Positions 21,504 to 34,340 of a stretch of 55,381 nucleotides of DNA are shown in pieces (position 1 is the stretch's first letter; each line of letters opens with the position of its first letter). The DNA comes from Parasitella parasitica. Its lineage: Eukaryota > Mucoromycota > Mucoromycetes > Mucorales > Mucoraceae. The notes under the pieces were generated by a model that saw nothing but the letters and a program-made list of their open reading frames with translations, was not told where the DNA came from and searched no databases. The position numbers and the translations under genes are program-made. The stretch lies in contig MU619346.1 in the NCBI GenBank assembly GCA_025201805.1, positions 47,365-102,745 on the forward strand, in the 5' to 3' direction.

Positions 21504-22520
21504 GGGTGCGGGTGGTATCAGTATACAGAATATAGAACGCAATAGTTTTGATCAAGGAGAAAAAGGACGCAGGTGGCAATACCTGCACAAATACTGGTGT
21601 AAGGGACTGGGGTTTAATCAGATGCAGTTTGTGAACAACGACAATGGTTGTACGGTGTCTTGATGAGATGTGGAATATTAAGGATAAAGATTTCATCCGT
21701 TCCGTATTAAAGGAGTTTATCTTTCCACCCGCCTATCTGGGGTTCTGGATGCTGCTACCTGTATTTGGCTGTCAAGTGAATGTGCATATTCAAGAAACCA
21801 GTGAAAGCTATTAGATGAGTGTAGGTAGTCAGGAAATTGAAGGAAAATTTGGACGATTGCATCTCAAGATATATAGTCTGTATTGGATGCTAATTCTTTC
21901 TCAGGGCTAAAACCAAACATCAATGCTATAATTTACAACTTTACTCAACTACATTCAATGGTTGAAGCTGTTTCAAAGGCTCTACAAATTACTTGCTGCC
22001 TTAATTCCATGTCGCTTTGGTTGGCTGGGTCCTCTTTACGATGGCATTATCATTATACCTAAAGCTGATGGTTTGGCAATTCTTTCGTTAGTTCAAACAA
22101 AATAGGAGCTATGTGAATGACACACGTACATTTTGACTTGAAATGTCTGCATTGATCACAATTTGTAAATTGTTTCATAAAATTACCAAGTAACCAAAAA
22201 ATGAAATTACATTGTATATAGAGTTTTTGGGATTTGATTTTAATGCCATTGAGTCGATACTATCGCTGATTTTTGATGATGAGTCTGAAAGCCTCTTTTG
22301 TCAATAATTGACGAAATTCAACGCACAAAAAGTATGCCAGCTCAAGGAATTGGTAGATCATTGCTGGAATTTCTTGCTAAGCTCATCATTAATGTTCTCC
22401 AGGTCAAATAAGCAGGTCCGTCAAAAAGTTGAGTTTTTTTTTTCTGTAGTATGACCGGGAAAACAAATACTATATCCAGTTCCCCTTTCTCTCTCGTTTG
22501 CTTTCATCACATATTCAAAA
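21503..22520. other. Divergent spacer between VAC1 and TAH18
   Basis: About 1 kb lies between two head-to-head genes. I see AT-rich sequence and T9 near 22434 but no open frame with recognisable content. It presumably contains both promoters. Confidence 0.45.
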
Positions 22521-24511
<1,991 letters not shown>

Positions 24512-24612
24512 AATAGCAATAAAATGTATCATCATGCTTGGTGATGTAAATAGAGCTGGATGCTTTATCTGATCCAGTATATCCTTTTTTACAAATCTTG
24601 TCTAATGTTTGA

Positions 24613-24656
24613 TGCCTGCCTACCTGCCTACCTGCCTGCTTGCCTGCTTGCCTGGC
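24613..24656. repeat. Degenerate (TGCC)n tetranucleotide tract
   Basis: Repeats of CCTG/CCTA/CTTG units lie between the TAH18 stop and the TUP1 start. The tract is imperfect and probably lies in the TAH18 3' UTR. Confidence 0.8.
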
Positions 24657-24912
24657 ATGGTGCGGACATATAATGAATGCTTCGAAACTTTATCATTGTT
24701 TTCGTTGATGATGGTCGTCACCAATACTCCTTTTTTTCCCTCTGTTTTTTTTTCTATCTTTTTCCATTTCTCTTTCTCTCTGTTTTTTTTGTTTGTTTTT
24801 CATATAGTTATAGACTTTCTTTTGAGTCGTTTATCTTCTTAGTAAACAAGAACCCCCCCCCTCCCAAAAAAAAAAAGAAGAAAATACGAGAATTGGCAAA
24901 TCACCGAGAAAA

Positions 24913-25500
24913 ATGTCTGTTTATAATCATCGGCCTATGGGACCTCCCACATCCGGTCGTTTAATTGAACTATTAGATGCTGTTAAAGGCGAATACGACC
25001 AGCTTGCTCAAGAGATGATTGTGTGTAAAAGCCAACGAGATGAATATGAGCACAAAAGTAAGTTTCTGCGGGATATCCAACGCGTTATGGTACTCACAAA
25101 GTCGCATACAAAACAGTGAATAACCAAATCCAAGAAATGAATCTATTTCAGCAAAACTTGCTTGATCTCGAGAGAACTCAACAAATGATAAAGAAACAGT
25201 AATATGCAGCAGTAAAAAGCGTACCCAGTACGTCGAGATTAACATTTCGTGTGTACACTTAGATACGAGGAAGAAATTGCTAGGTTGCGTCAACAATTGG
25301 ATCAACAGGTGAGTAGTGGTAACAAAGAGAATTTGCAGAAATTCACCGTGGAGTCTTAGCATCCTCAACATGGCAGTGGTGCTGTTGCTCCTCCCCTCCC
25401 TCTTTCTGGCAGCGGCGGCGGTGGCTATGGCGGTAAATATTAAAATCAAATTGTAGAAATTTTTTCATTGTACTGAATATTTATAGGCCCTTCAGGATAT

Positions 25501-25541
<41 letters not shown>

Positions 25542-27194
25542 GCAACAGCAACAACAAGCCCAGCAAGCCCAGCAAGCGCAACAGGCACCGCCACCACCAC
25601 CGCCATCCTTGATGGACTCGAAACCTCCTGTGCACCATCCTCCCTTCCCAGCAGGACCACCTCACCCATCATCGACAGCAGCTGGACCACCCCATGGCTC
25701 TTCTGGAACACCCTATATGAACGGCGGATCCCCTCTTCCATCAAGTGCCCCACCACCACCACCTTCTTCACAACGTAAGCGGGGGTCACTCTGAGTACAC
25801 GCCATGTAAAATAACACGTTTCAATTTGTAGTTGCTTCTGCTCCTGCCAAGTCTGGGGCTGGTCCTCTTGTTAGTAATTCAGCAACATCAGAAGCTCTTG
25901 GTGACATTAATCCTGAAAGCGTGCCTGCAAATATGAAGGTGGAAGGCCAAGATTGGTTTGCATTGTAAGTATCGCAGTGATGTACGACTGCAAATGTGGA
26001 AATCACTCAAAACGTTCTGTGCGCAGATTCAACCCCAAAGCGACCCGCTATCTCAAGGTAGATCTTCTGCATACGTTCGACCATGGCAGTGTTGTCTGTT
26101 GTGTCAAATTTAGCGGTGATGGTAGATTCCTTGCCGCTGGTTGTAACCAGGCAACATATATTTACGACACAATGAATGCAGCTCGGGTTGCTGTACTGCA
26201 AGATACGAATGCAGGCCGCGATGGCGACTTGTACATTCGTTCTGTCAGCTTCAGTCCTGACGGGAAATATTTGGCTACTGGTGCCGAGGACAAGCAAATT
26301 AGAGTAAGTCCAGCAAAGCCAGGCCCAAGGGTCGATTGACTCACATGACAGCGTAGATTTGGGATATTGCAAAGAAACGCATCCGTGGCATTTTGTCTGG
26401 CCATGAGCAAGACATTTACTCTTTGGAATTTAGCCGTGATGGCCGCATCCTGGTCTCTGGGTCCGGCGATCGTACAGCACGCATCTGGGATTGGCAGACG
26501 AATCGCTGCATACATGAGCTTCGTATCAACGATGTTGAGCAACAAGATTTGGGCGTCACCAGTGTCGCCGTTTCACCTGATAGTCGTCTTGTTGCAGCAG
26601 GCAGTCTTGACAAGGTGGTGCGTGTGTGGGATGCTGTCACTGGCCAGCTTTTAGAGCGTCTAGAAGGCCACAAAGATAGCGTCTACTCTGTTGCGTTCAT
26701 GCCAGATGGAAAGACTTTGGTGAGCGGCAGCTTGGATAAAACTTTGAGGATGTGGCAGTTGGGTTCTGGAGGAAGAGGATATGGCAATGAGCGAGGCAAG
26801 AGTACATGCATTCAAGTATTCACCGGCCACAAGGTAACGTGTGCACTCGATTGTTGCGTGGTATGATTTTTTTTAACCAATCCATATGAAAATAGGATTT
26901 CGTCTTATCAGTCGCAACGACACCTGATGGTAATTGGATTGTTTCTGGATCAAAAGACCGTGGTGTGCAATTCTGGGATCCTCGCACAGGTCAAACGCAA
27001 TTTATGCTCCAGGGTCATAAGAATTCAGGTAACGTTTTGCTGCAAAAAGTGGGGTAATTTGTGTTTGTTTTGTTAACATGGCTGCTTTAGTAATCTCTGT
27101 TGCAACTAGCCCTGGTCATACACCTATGTTCGCTACTGGCTCAGGTGATAACCGTGCTCGTATCTGGAGCTATGAACCATTAGGACCAAATTAA
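24913..27194 (+). CDS. TUP1: General transcriptional corepressor TUP1
   Basis: About nine short introns interrupt this gene. The N-terminus '[20 protein letters not shown]' continuing to '[21 protein letters not shown]' is the Tup1 tetramerisation/Ssn6-binding coiled coil. A linker with a 17-residue polyGln (CAG/CAA run at 25499-25557), Pro-rich and Gly-rich segments follows. The C-terminal half has seven WD40 repeats starting at '[20 protein letters not shown]', with typical WD ends such as 'IRIWDIAKK' (joined across an intron at 26304), 'ARIWDWQTN', 'VRVWDAVTG' and 'ARIWSYEP', ending at TAA 27192. Tup1 with Ssn6/Cyc8 is recruited by DNA-bound repressors to silence stress, glucose-repressed and developmental genes. 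The ATG at 24913 follows a C-rich then A-rich 5' leader. It lies 401 bp downstream of TAH18 on the same strand. Confidence 0.95.
25499..25557 (+). repeat. CAG/CAA trinucleotide repeat encoding polyGln
   Basis: An interrupted CAG/CAA array inside the TUP1 linker encodes about 17 consecutive Gln, followed by AQQ repeats. PolyGln linkers are common in Tup1 orthologues. Confidence 0.9.
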
Positions 27195-28031
27195 ATTTTA
27201 TGCCTTTTTTTTACTTACGAGCTTACAATAAAATGAGAAAATTGATATAGTTATCTTTGCGGCAGACATGTTTGGGAAATGCAGTGGAAAAAGTATCTTG
27301 CGTTGTAGTGTTTTCTTTTTGATAGTATCCATTGTGCAACTTGATAGTGATATCCAAATCGGTTTTCTTTTTTTACTCCACACATTTTGTGATGCCGTGG
27401 GCGTGTCCTTTTTTTTTTTTTTCTCTCTATCAAAGCAGGCTCATATCCCCACGCTCACTTTATGTAGCATGTATGGCTTGTCGCGCCAAAAGAATGTTCT
27501 AGTGAAAAACAAAGCATGCATTATGGTAATATAGAGCATATCAGCCTACATGAGTAAATATGTATGCATCTGACAACATTAGTAAAAAAAATTCTGCATC
27601 TATAGAAATGCCATTTTATTTCATCGGTAGAACTGTACTTGTGAGAAAATTAAAAGTGTAGGCATAGATCTGAAATGGAAGCATCCTTTGATTCTCTGGA
27701 TTCAGATTTAAAAATCTGGGGAAATTGATTAAGGTTCGGGATTGGTGTGCCACATAGTAAGCCTGCTGTGTGAATTATTAAATCTAAAAATGGTGATACA
27801 AATTTTCACCATGATTATGGGCTTGTTAAAATTTAAGCTTTGTTGTTTAGGTAATCTAACACGCACATTCTGCACAGATCACATGAGCCAATTTATGCTA
27901 TCTAACATCTACACTTGGCACACTGGTAAGAAAGAAACTAGTATAAATAGCTTCTGTTTTTTGCGCTCTGCCCCTTCTTTTTTTTTTTTCTTTTTTTTTT
28001 CCTCTTCCCAACAACAACGACAAGTTGAAAA
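27195..28031. other. TUP1 3' region and acetyl-CoA synthetase promoter
   Basis: An 837-bp spacer. It contains a T15 run near 27409 and a CT-rich pyrimidine tract (27974-28008) just before the ACS start, typical of strong fungal promoters. No extra gene is supported. Confidence 0.5.
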
Positions 28032-30328
28032 ATGACCGTCGAATCCTCTCCTGCTTCTGAAAAGGTATATCCTGTACCTGAGCGTCTTTTGGCTGGTGGT
28101 GATATCCCCAAGCCCTTTATCTCCAGCTTTGAGGACTACAAAGCCAAATGGGAAGAAAGTGTGCAGAACCCTACCAAATTCTTTGGCAACGTAAGTCTTT
28201 ATATTTACATGGCAATAGACGTGGATGGTTGACACGTTGTATAGCTCGCACGTGAATTGTTGACTTGGTCAAAGCCATTCGAAACTGTCACGAGCGGAAA
28301 CTTTGAACAAGGAGATGTCGCCTGGTTTTTGGAGGGCGAGCTTAATGTTGCGTTCAATTGCATTGATCGCCATGCATTAACTAACCCAGACAAGGTAAGC
28401 AGTGAATAAGGAGAGGCGGCTGAAGAAGCAAACATCTCATTGAAACAAACAGATCGCCATCATCCACGAAGGCGATGAACCAGAGAACGTCCGTAAAATC
28501 ACCTATCGCGAGTTATTACAACAAGTAAGTCGCGTTGCCAACGTGTTAAAGTCATTAGACGTTCGCAAGGGTGATAATGTTGCCATCTACATGCCAATGG
28601 TGCCTGAAGCTGTATTTGCCATGCTGGCTTGTGCTCGTATTGGTGCAGTCCACTCTGTTGTCTTTGCTGGCTTCTCCTCGGATTCGCTTCGCGATCGCAT
28701 TAACGATGCTGGTGCACGTATTGTTCTCACTGCGGATGAAGGCCGTCGTGGTGGTAAGAACATTGCTACAAAGCGCATCGTAGATGAAGCCCTGAAATCT
28801 ACTCCTACTGTTGAGCATGTTTTGGTGTTGCGTCGCACTGGTTCTGACATTCCCTTTACCGCCGGTCGTGATCTCTGGTGGCACGATGAAATGGCAAAGG
28901 CTCGCCCTTACTGTCCTTGCACCAACATGAATGCTGAAGATCCCCTCTTTTTGCTCTATACCTCAGGATCTACTGGCACTCCCAAAGGCGTTGTTCATAC
29001 TACAGGTGGCTATCTCTTGGGCGCTGCTGCCACTGTCAAATATGTGTTTGACTATCACGAAGGCGACATTCATGCCTGTATGGCAGACGTAGGATGGGTA
29101 TGTGGAGACAACTGTTTATATTTGTTTGCAGGGTTTCCTAACCCATGAGCAACTTTACATTTATAGATTACCGGCCATACCTATATTGTTTACGGCCCAC
29201 TTGCTTTGGGTGCCACTACAGTATTGTTTGAAAGTACTCCTACTTACCCTGATCCCGCCCGTTTCTGGAACCTGGTTCAAAAGCACAAGGTCACTCAGTT
29301 CTACACTGCTCCTACTGCTATTCGTGCGCTTCGTCGTCTCGGCGACAAGTGGGTTGAACAGGCCGATCTCTCGTCTCTCCGTGTTATTGGATCTGTTGGC
29401 GAGCCAATTAACCCTGAAGCATGGGAATGGTATAACGAGCAAGTCGGTAAAGGCCAATGTGCTGTCGTAGACACTTACTGGCAAACAGAGACTGGCTCCA
29501 TCATTGTCACTCCTCTGCCTGGCGCAACGGCTACCAAGCCTGGCTCTGCAACCTTCCCATTCTTTGGCATCCAGCTGGCCATTTTAGATCCTGTCACTAG
29601 CCAGGAGCTGGAAGGCAACGATGTCACCGGCGTCTTGGCCATTAAGCAACCGTGGCCCTCCATGGCTCGTTCTGTCTACAACAACCATTACAGATACCTC
29701 GACACTTACTTGAAGCCTTACAAGGGCCACTATTTTACCGGTAAAGTTCCGTTTTATATAATCATGTTTACCATTGCCTCAATTATATAATGCTGATGAC
29801 CACATGTTTCTAAATATAGGTGACGGCGCTACCAGGGACAAGGATGGCTATATTTGGATTCGTGGTCGTGTTGATGGTAACTCACAAAAGCATTGTTTGC
29901 ATAGACGTAAACATTTATAAATATTTATAGATGTCATCAATGTTTCTGGCCACAGACTTTCCACAGCTGAAATTGAGTCTGCCTTAATTTTACACCATTC
30001 TGTCGCTGAAGCTGCTGTTGTTGGTGGTGAAGATGACTTGACCGGTCAATGTATTCATGCTTATGCTACCTTGAAGCCCAATATCGACGACTCCAAGGGT
30101 CTTGAGAAGGAATTGGCGTTGCAAGTCAGAAAGGTCATTGGTCCATTTGCTACTCCCAAGAAGATTTACATTGTTAACGACCTTCCAAAGACTCGTTCTG
30201 GCAAAATTATGCGTCGTATTCTTCGCAAAATTGTTAACAAAGAACAAGATTCTTTAGGCGATATCTCAACTTTGGCAGATCCTGCTGTGGTTCCTCATCT
30301 TATTGAGCGTGTTCATGGAAACGTTTAG
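28032..30328 (+). CDS. ACS1: Acetyl-CoA synthetase (acetate-CoA ligase)
   Basis: Six exons with five introns near 28191-28243, 28396-28452, 29098-29166, 29741-29819 and 29877-29930. The product spans about 650 residues. AMP-binding signatures are present: '[20 protein letters not shown]' (P-loop), '[14 protein letters not shown]', '[14 protein letters not shown]', and the C-terminal '[16 protein letters not shown]', whose Lys is the catalytic residue and the site of regulatory acetylation in the family. The N-terminus ([19 protein letters not shown]) has no clear mitochondrial presequence, so a cytosolic/nuclear enzyme is likely. It converts acetate, ATP and CoA to acetyl-CoA for gluconeogenic growth, lipid synthesis and histone acetylation. 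It lies downstream of TUP1, whose orthologues repress ACS genes on glucose in yeast; that link is coincidental position, not evidence. Confidence 0.97.
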
Positions 30329-30562
30329 ATGGAGTAATCCATCCCACTTTTGACTCCTATGATTCATCGTAGAAGAAGAAGAAAAAAATCCAAAAATATA
30401 AGAAAACTCGTTCATGTTCTTAACAGAGCATTATGCCCTGCTAAATTCAATAAAAAAAATGGTAAAGCCCTATCCCTTCTTGATTGAGGAAAGCTGTGTT
30501 TTCATTGGAGCAATCGTGAATATGATATGAGTATTTTTAAGTGCCCAACTAAAGGCAATTCT

Positions 30563-31117
30563 TTACCAAATACAAGTGCGGCCGTCATCAGAAGGTATAG
30601 AGCTGTTTATGACAACAAGGAAATTCAACACTGCTGCCAAGCTTCTGTTGCATAATCTATGGGAGAGTTCCAAACATTTTTGGTTATAAATTGTCTGTGG
30701 ATCTTTAGAAAAATTCCCCAGCTCTCCGTTTTTACACTGAGGACAAATTGATGAGGTATTGTGATTGTCAATTAAATAAACAGGAAAACTCTGCTTCACA
30801 AGCATTCTTCACATATCTTTCCCTCATATAGGCTCATGAACCCTCGCATTGCCAGCTGACCAGTACGCCTAAAAGAGGGTCAAATTTTCGTCACAGGGTT
30901 TAGACAGCCTGCTGTCCGATTGCTTTCTGCTAATAATCGATGAGAGTTTCAGCTTCTTAAAAGGAAGGACGCCTTGGTTTTGTTGAGACTGAACTTCATT
31001 GCAAGTTGATAAAGGTTCATTTGCTCTGTGCCTTACTTTATTAATAAACAAATCTTTTCGTAAGATGGAACCAGATTGAGTGCTCCAGCTACAAAAAATC
31101 TGTTCTTTATACTGATT
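30563..31117 (-). pseudogene. Decayed Fanzor (TnpB-like) nuclease C-terminal region
   Basis: One minus-strand frame of 185 codons runs from 31117 to 30563 and is interrupted by only three stops (TAG 30869-30871, TGA 30824-30826, TGA 30809-30811). Read through them, segments in the order expected of eukaryotic TnpB-like proteins appear: 'LPFKKLKLSSIISRKQSDSR', then 'WSAGNARVHEPI', 'RMLVKQSFPVYLID', 'NTSSICPQCKNGEL' (first half of the zinc ribbon) and 'LCNRSLAAVLNFL'. From memory of fungal Fanzor1 proteins, the RuvC-II Glu normally follows 'LID' and the RuvC-III Asp follows 'NR'; here they read Asn and Ser. Only the first Cys pair of the ribbon remains. The copy is thus inactive. The two TGA codons stand where Arg is usual, consistent with CGA-to-TGA transitions. 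The family call rests on motif order alone. Confidence 0.6.
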
Positions 31118-31548
31118 TTATTAAAAGCTTTTTGTCTTGTCTTCTTGGATTTATCAAAAGTCCCAATCCCTCCAGTTTTAGGTACAAAGCATTTTGTTGC
31201 ACTCGTTTAGCTCTAAAAAAAATGTATTCTCTTCGTACATATAACAGATTAGTGAATCGAGTATGACATAGGTTGCAGTTCTAGCATTATTTTAAGACAA
31301 AAATTTTGATTGATTGGCACAATATACAAGCACTAGATAGTTTTCTTTCTTCTGGGCGTGTTTGCTGCGAGTACCTGAAGGCACCGCACAAAACGCTCCC
31401 ACTAGTCAGGCAGAAAAACTTGTAAAACCTACCCCCACCCCCACCCCCACTTTTTTCAAAGCATTTTTTTATAAAACCAATTCTTTATTATTTACTACCT
31501 AATTGCAAGTTTGTAGTAAGGGCTACCCCTCTTGAGTATTTACCTGCT
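31118..31548. other. Flank of Fanzor relic with (CCCCCA)n tract
   Basis: No gene is supported here. A C-rich simple repeat (ACCCCC units, 31430-31450) and AT-rich DNA are present. The minus strand of 31050-31200 has a second open frame that may be the frameshifted upstream part of the Fanzor relic, but I cannot align it with confidence. Confidence 0.35.
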
Positions 31549-32112
31549 TTAATTTGTTTTTCTAGTAAATATAAATGCCATGACAAACATAGCCATGGAT
31601 GTAAGAAGAAGATTGGGTACCATTGCGTTTGTTCCGCTTACTGGAAAAGCGGTGACAGATGGAGAACCACTGGGAGCATTAATGAATGTATCAGATCCAG
31701 TCCCAGTAGCGCTGAGAGTGGAGGTTGCTCGCGTAATGGTCGTAGTAGTAGGAGCAGGAGCAGGAACGCCGTAACTATAGCTGTAGCTGTAGCTATAACT
31801 GTAGCTGTAGCTGAAAGCAGGGATCGCAGGAACCCGGACCTGAGTGAGCGGATAAAAGCAATTGATTGCGCAGGAATTACCAGTATCTTTGTACAATTGA
31901 TCCAGAAAGTTTTGAGAGGTTATAGTGAAGCAATTAATTGTACCATTAGTTATATATATTGAGGGTAATAAGACACAGCTCCCGTTTACATCGGCTGTAG
32001 TCAGGCAGTATAATTGGTATTTGTTTAATCCCACTGTGGTATTCCTACAGTTATCCAAATTATTAGGAATTTGTCCTGTGTGAAGAGTGTTTTTTGCTAC
32101 TACGAAAGACAT
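31549..32112 (-). CDS. Cys-containing Ser/Thr-rich surface-like protein with C-terminal hydrophobic tail
   Basis: A 187-codon ORF with ATG. The N-terminal half has about six Cys in a compact domain with N-glycosylation sequons (NNTV-like, NGT). A (Ser-Tyr)7-type repeat encoded by CTATAG/CTGTAG units (31776-31812) follows, then a Pro/Thr/Ser-rich stalk. The C-terminus is hydrophobic (LLLTSMAMFVMAFIFT) with a short basic end, as in GPI-anchored or tail-anchored wall proteins. The N-terminus (MSFVVAKNTLHTG) is not a convincing signal peptide, so an upstream exon may be missing or the start may be wrong. It resembles fungal cell-wall or adhesin-like proteins in architecture only; no family is recognised. 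Confidence 0.55.
   Translation of the reverse strand: MSFVVAKNTLHTGQIPNNLDNCRNTTVGLNKYQLYCLTTADVNGSCVLLPSIYITNGTINCFTITSQNFLDQLYKDTGNSCAINCFYPLTQVRVPAIPAFSYSYSYSYSYSYSYGVPAPAPTTTTITRATSTLSATGTGSDTFINAPSGSPSVTAFPVSGTNAMVPNLLLTSMAMFVMAFIFTRKTN
31776..31813. repeat. Hexanucleotide (CTGTAG/CTATAG)n coding repeat
   Basis: About six tandem six-base units encode alternating Ser-Tyr in the surface-like protein. Coding repeats of this kind vary in length in fungal wall proteins. Confidence 0.8.
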
Positions 32113-32615
32113 GGGCTATTTATTTGGGTGAAGTGAAAATGAAGAAAGCAGATCATGAGCACTGATTGCATCTTTTATTATTTATCTGAAGGAGCTACAA
32201 GCTTCGCTAAACCCACTCCACTTTGTGTCAGGCGTGAATGCCGTAATATTTGTACATGGTCAGTCTATGGGATTGCAAGACTTGGGGACCATAGACTCAA
32301 TTATTTTATAAAATAAAACATATGTATTACAAATGAACCTTTGCATATTACTTTTACTCTGATAAATTAAGGATCATGTCTTGTGGACATTGGCGCAGGA
32401 TCAAGCTGTGAAATCGAATCACCCCGACGCCCACCAGGCTTTGACCAACGTTCTTAATAGGGCTTTCTTAGAGTTGATGTTTGCTTTGCGTGGATATTAG
32501 ATAGGCATAACCCCAAAATGTATATTCACACACTGTGTATTCGAAAATATTCTGTACAATCAACACTTGTACATTTTTTGTTTGCTAGTTTTCACTTTAG
32601 TTCATTTTCCAGGTT

Positions 32616-32783
32616 ATGGCCACTACAATTATACTTTTGAAAAAGGATAGCCCCCTCTATGAAGTTGGCTATTCAACTTTTCAAAATGGTAGGCGACATA
32701 CCTTCAATGTACACCACAAGAAAATACAGCCACGAAAACAAAATGAAAAAAAAAAAAGAATGAATGTATTCATCTACAATTCC

Positions 32784-32816
<33 letters not shown>

Positions 32817-34052
32817 GATGCCTTGACAAAGCACTGCTGCATATCTTGTATTGCTACCTTTGATGTGAAAGATGATTATGCGGAACATGTTAACAATGAA
32901 CACGTTATCAGGCGATAAAATAAAAACTAAAAAAAAAAGAGACAGAGATCTTGAACTTAGCACAGATTATCGATGGAGGCTCATTTTTTTTCAAAAAGAT
33001 CATTATCGGGTGTCCTTGTCCTCTAACAGCGCAGCACTGAATATGGAAATCTACCCATCAGCCTCTTCTCTCCCTGACTTCTGAAAAGCTATGCGGCGAT
33101 ACCAATTAACTACATTGCACAAGTGTAAACCTTTAAATGCCAATATTCTTCTAAATGTTAACGCTATTCTGAATGTAAATGAAGGTTTGCCATTTTCTTT
33201 TCGTTGGGATACGCGCTCTTATCCTTTATTCATATTAGGGTTATGTTAAAGATAATCTCAGTGATGACATTGCCAGAATCCAACTTCTTCAACATTGTCA
33301 AGAATTAAAGGAGGAAAAGTGCTGTGTAATTCAAGTCTATTATTGGGTTGTACGTGTTATCTTTTTCTTTCATTGGAGAAAGGTGTGTCTTATAACATGT
33401 TATAGAATTCTTTATTTATATGGTTGCAACATGAAACCTCTTCCAGAGAACCATCTATAGCCCAATCTCATGGCGGATAACAAGAAGATGTAACAAGAAA
33501 CGACCAGACTAGGTATAAGGCTGATGTATACGAAAATTATGAATTCGCTTACTATTTTTAGGGCAAACAATGACATTTTTTGCCATGAATCTCAATTATG
33601 AGCATCTTTATACCTTTACAGAAGAAATCACTAGTCTGGAAATTCCGTTAAAAAAACCAAACCTATTAAACTTAGTTGGTCGATTTGATGATTTGATAAT
33701 GCTTTTTTACGTTCACAGCAACCTTCGCAGCCCATCCTAATGCGATATAAGCCATTTATGAATGAAAATGTCTCAATATTCTTATCTTTATCAGAGCATG
33801 AAATCAAATAGCAAACAGTGTAAGCTAGCACTCTCAGTTAGATCCTTTTGTGGTCTACAGGTCTATCCATGAAATCATAGTGGCTGACTATGCAACAATT
33901 ACTCAAAACCAGACATCGTTTCCTTTATCAAGATGCAACTTAATACCAACAAACCACGTTTAACGATCAATTACCAGGATTTCTCTGATTTAGTAACCAA
34001 GATTGAGCACTCTGTTACAAGTGCGCTTCAAAATTGCTTCAAATCCATATAA
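32616..34052 (+). pseudogene. Fragments of unrecognised decayed gene(s)
   Basis: Several separate plus-strand stretches look protein-coding by composition but do not join into a gene. They are a C2H2-like finger (32824-32905, 'CCISCIATFDVKDDYAEHV' then His), a segment at about 33240-33345 ('YVKDNLSDDIARIQLLQHCQ') preceded by an intron-like GT...AG, a segment at about 33585-33740 ('NLNYEHLYTFTEEITSLEIP'), and one at about 33925-34052 ('INYQDFSDLVTKIEHSVTSA'). Stops, a poly-A run (32786-32811) encoding polyLys, and frame changes separate them. I read this as a decayed multi-exon gene or transposon-derived ORF; a real gene with many small exons is possible. Function unknown. Confidence 0.3.
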
Positions 34053-34340
34053 ATCAAGCGTTTCTTTTCAAATTTGGGTTGACTACTGATCTAGATATAA
34101 AATGAGACTTCTCTCAAGTGATATCAAATACAATGAACACTAATGCCAACTTGGGCACTTGGGTACGCACACTGCCCTTTTATTTATTGTATTAGCTTGC
34201 GTACAAAAGAAATATCCAAAAAGTATAATATATTGAATCTTTAAACTTATTTCAAGATATCTTTACTCCCATTTTTATTGCATATGTATACGGTCGCTTG
34301 TCATTTGTTGACATAAATAATATAATAGTGTAGTGCGTGC

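Noticed and set aside
24613-24656. CRISPR-like repeats or minisatellite array
   Set aside because: The TGCC tract has no spacers; CRISPR arrays are not expected in a eukaryotic genome and none was seen elsewhere.
25481-25789. 102-codon minus ORF with Ala/Val runs
   Set aside because: Translation of the antisense of the TUP1 CAG/CAA repeat.
27715-27760. tRNA-like T-loop (GGTTCGGGATT)
   Set aside because: No matching acceptor stem, D-arm or anticodon arm could be drawn; no tRNA or rRNA gene was found in the window by eye.
24913-30328. TUP1 beside acetyl-CoA synthetase as a glucose-repression cluster
   Set aside because: Adjacency of two housekeeping genes on the same strand with an 837-bp spacer is not evidence of a functional unit.
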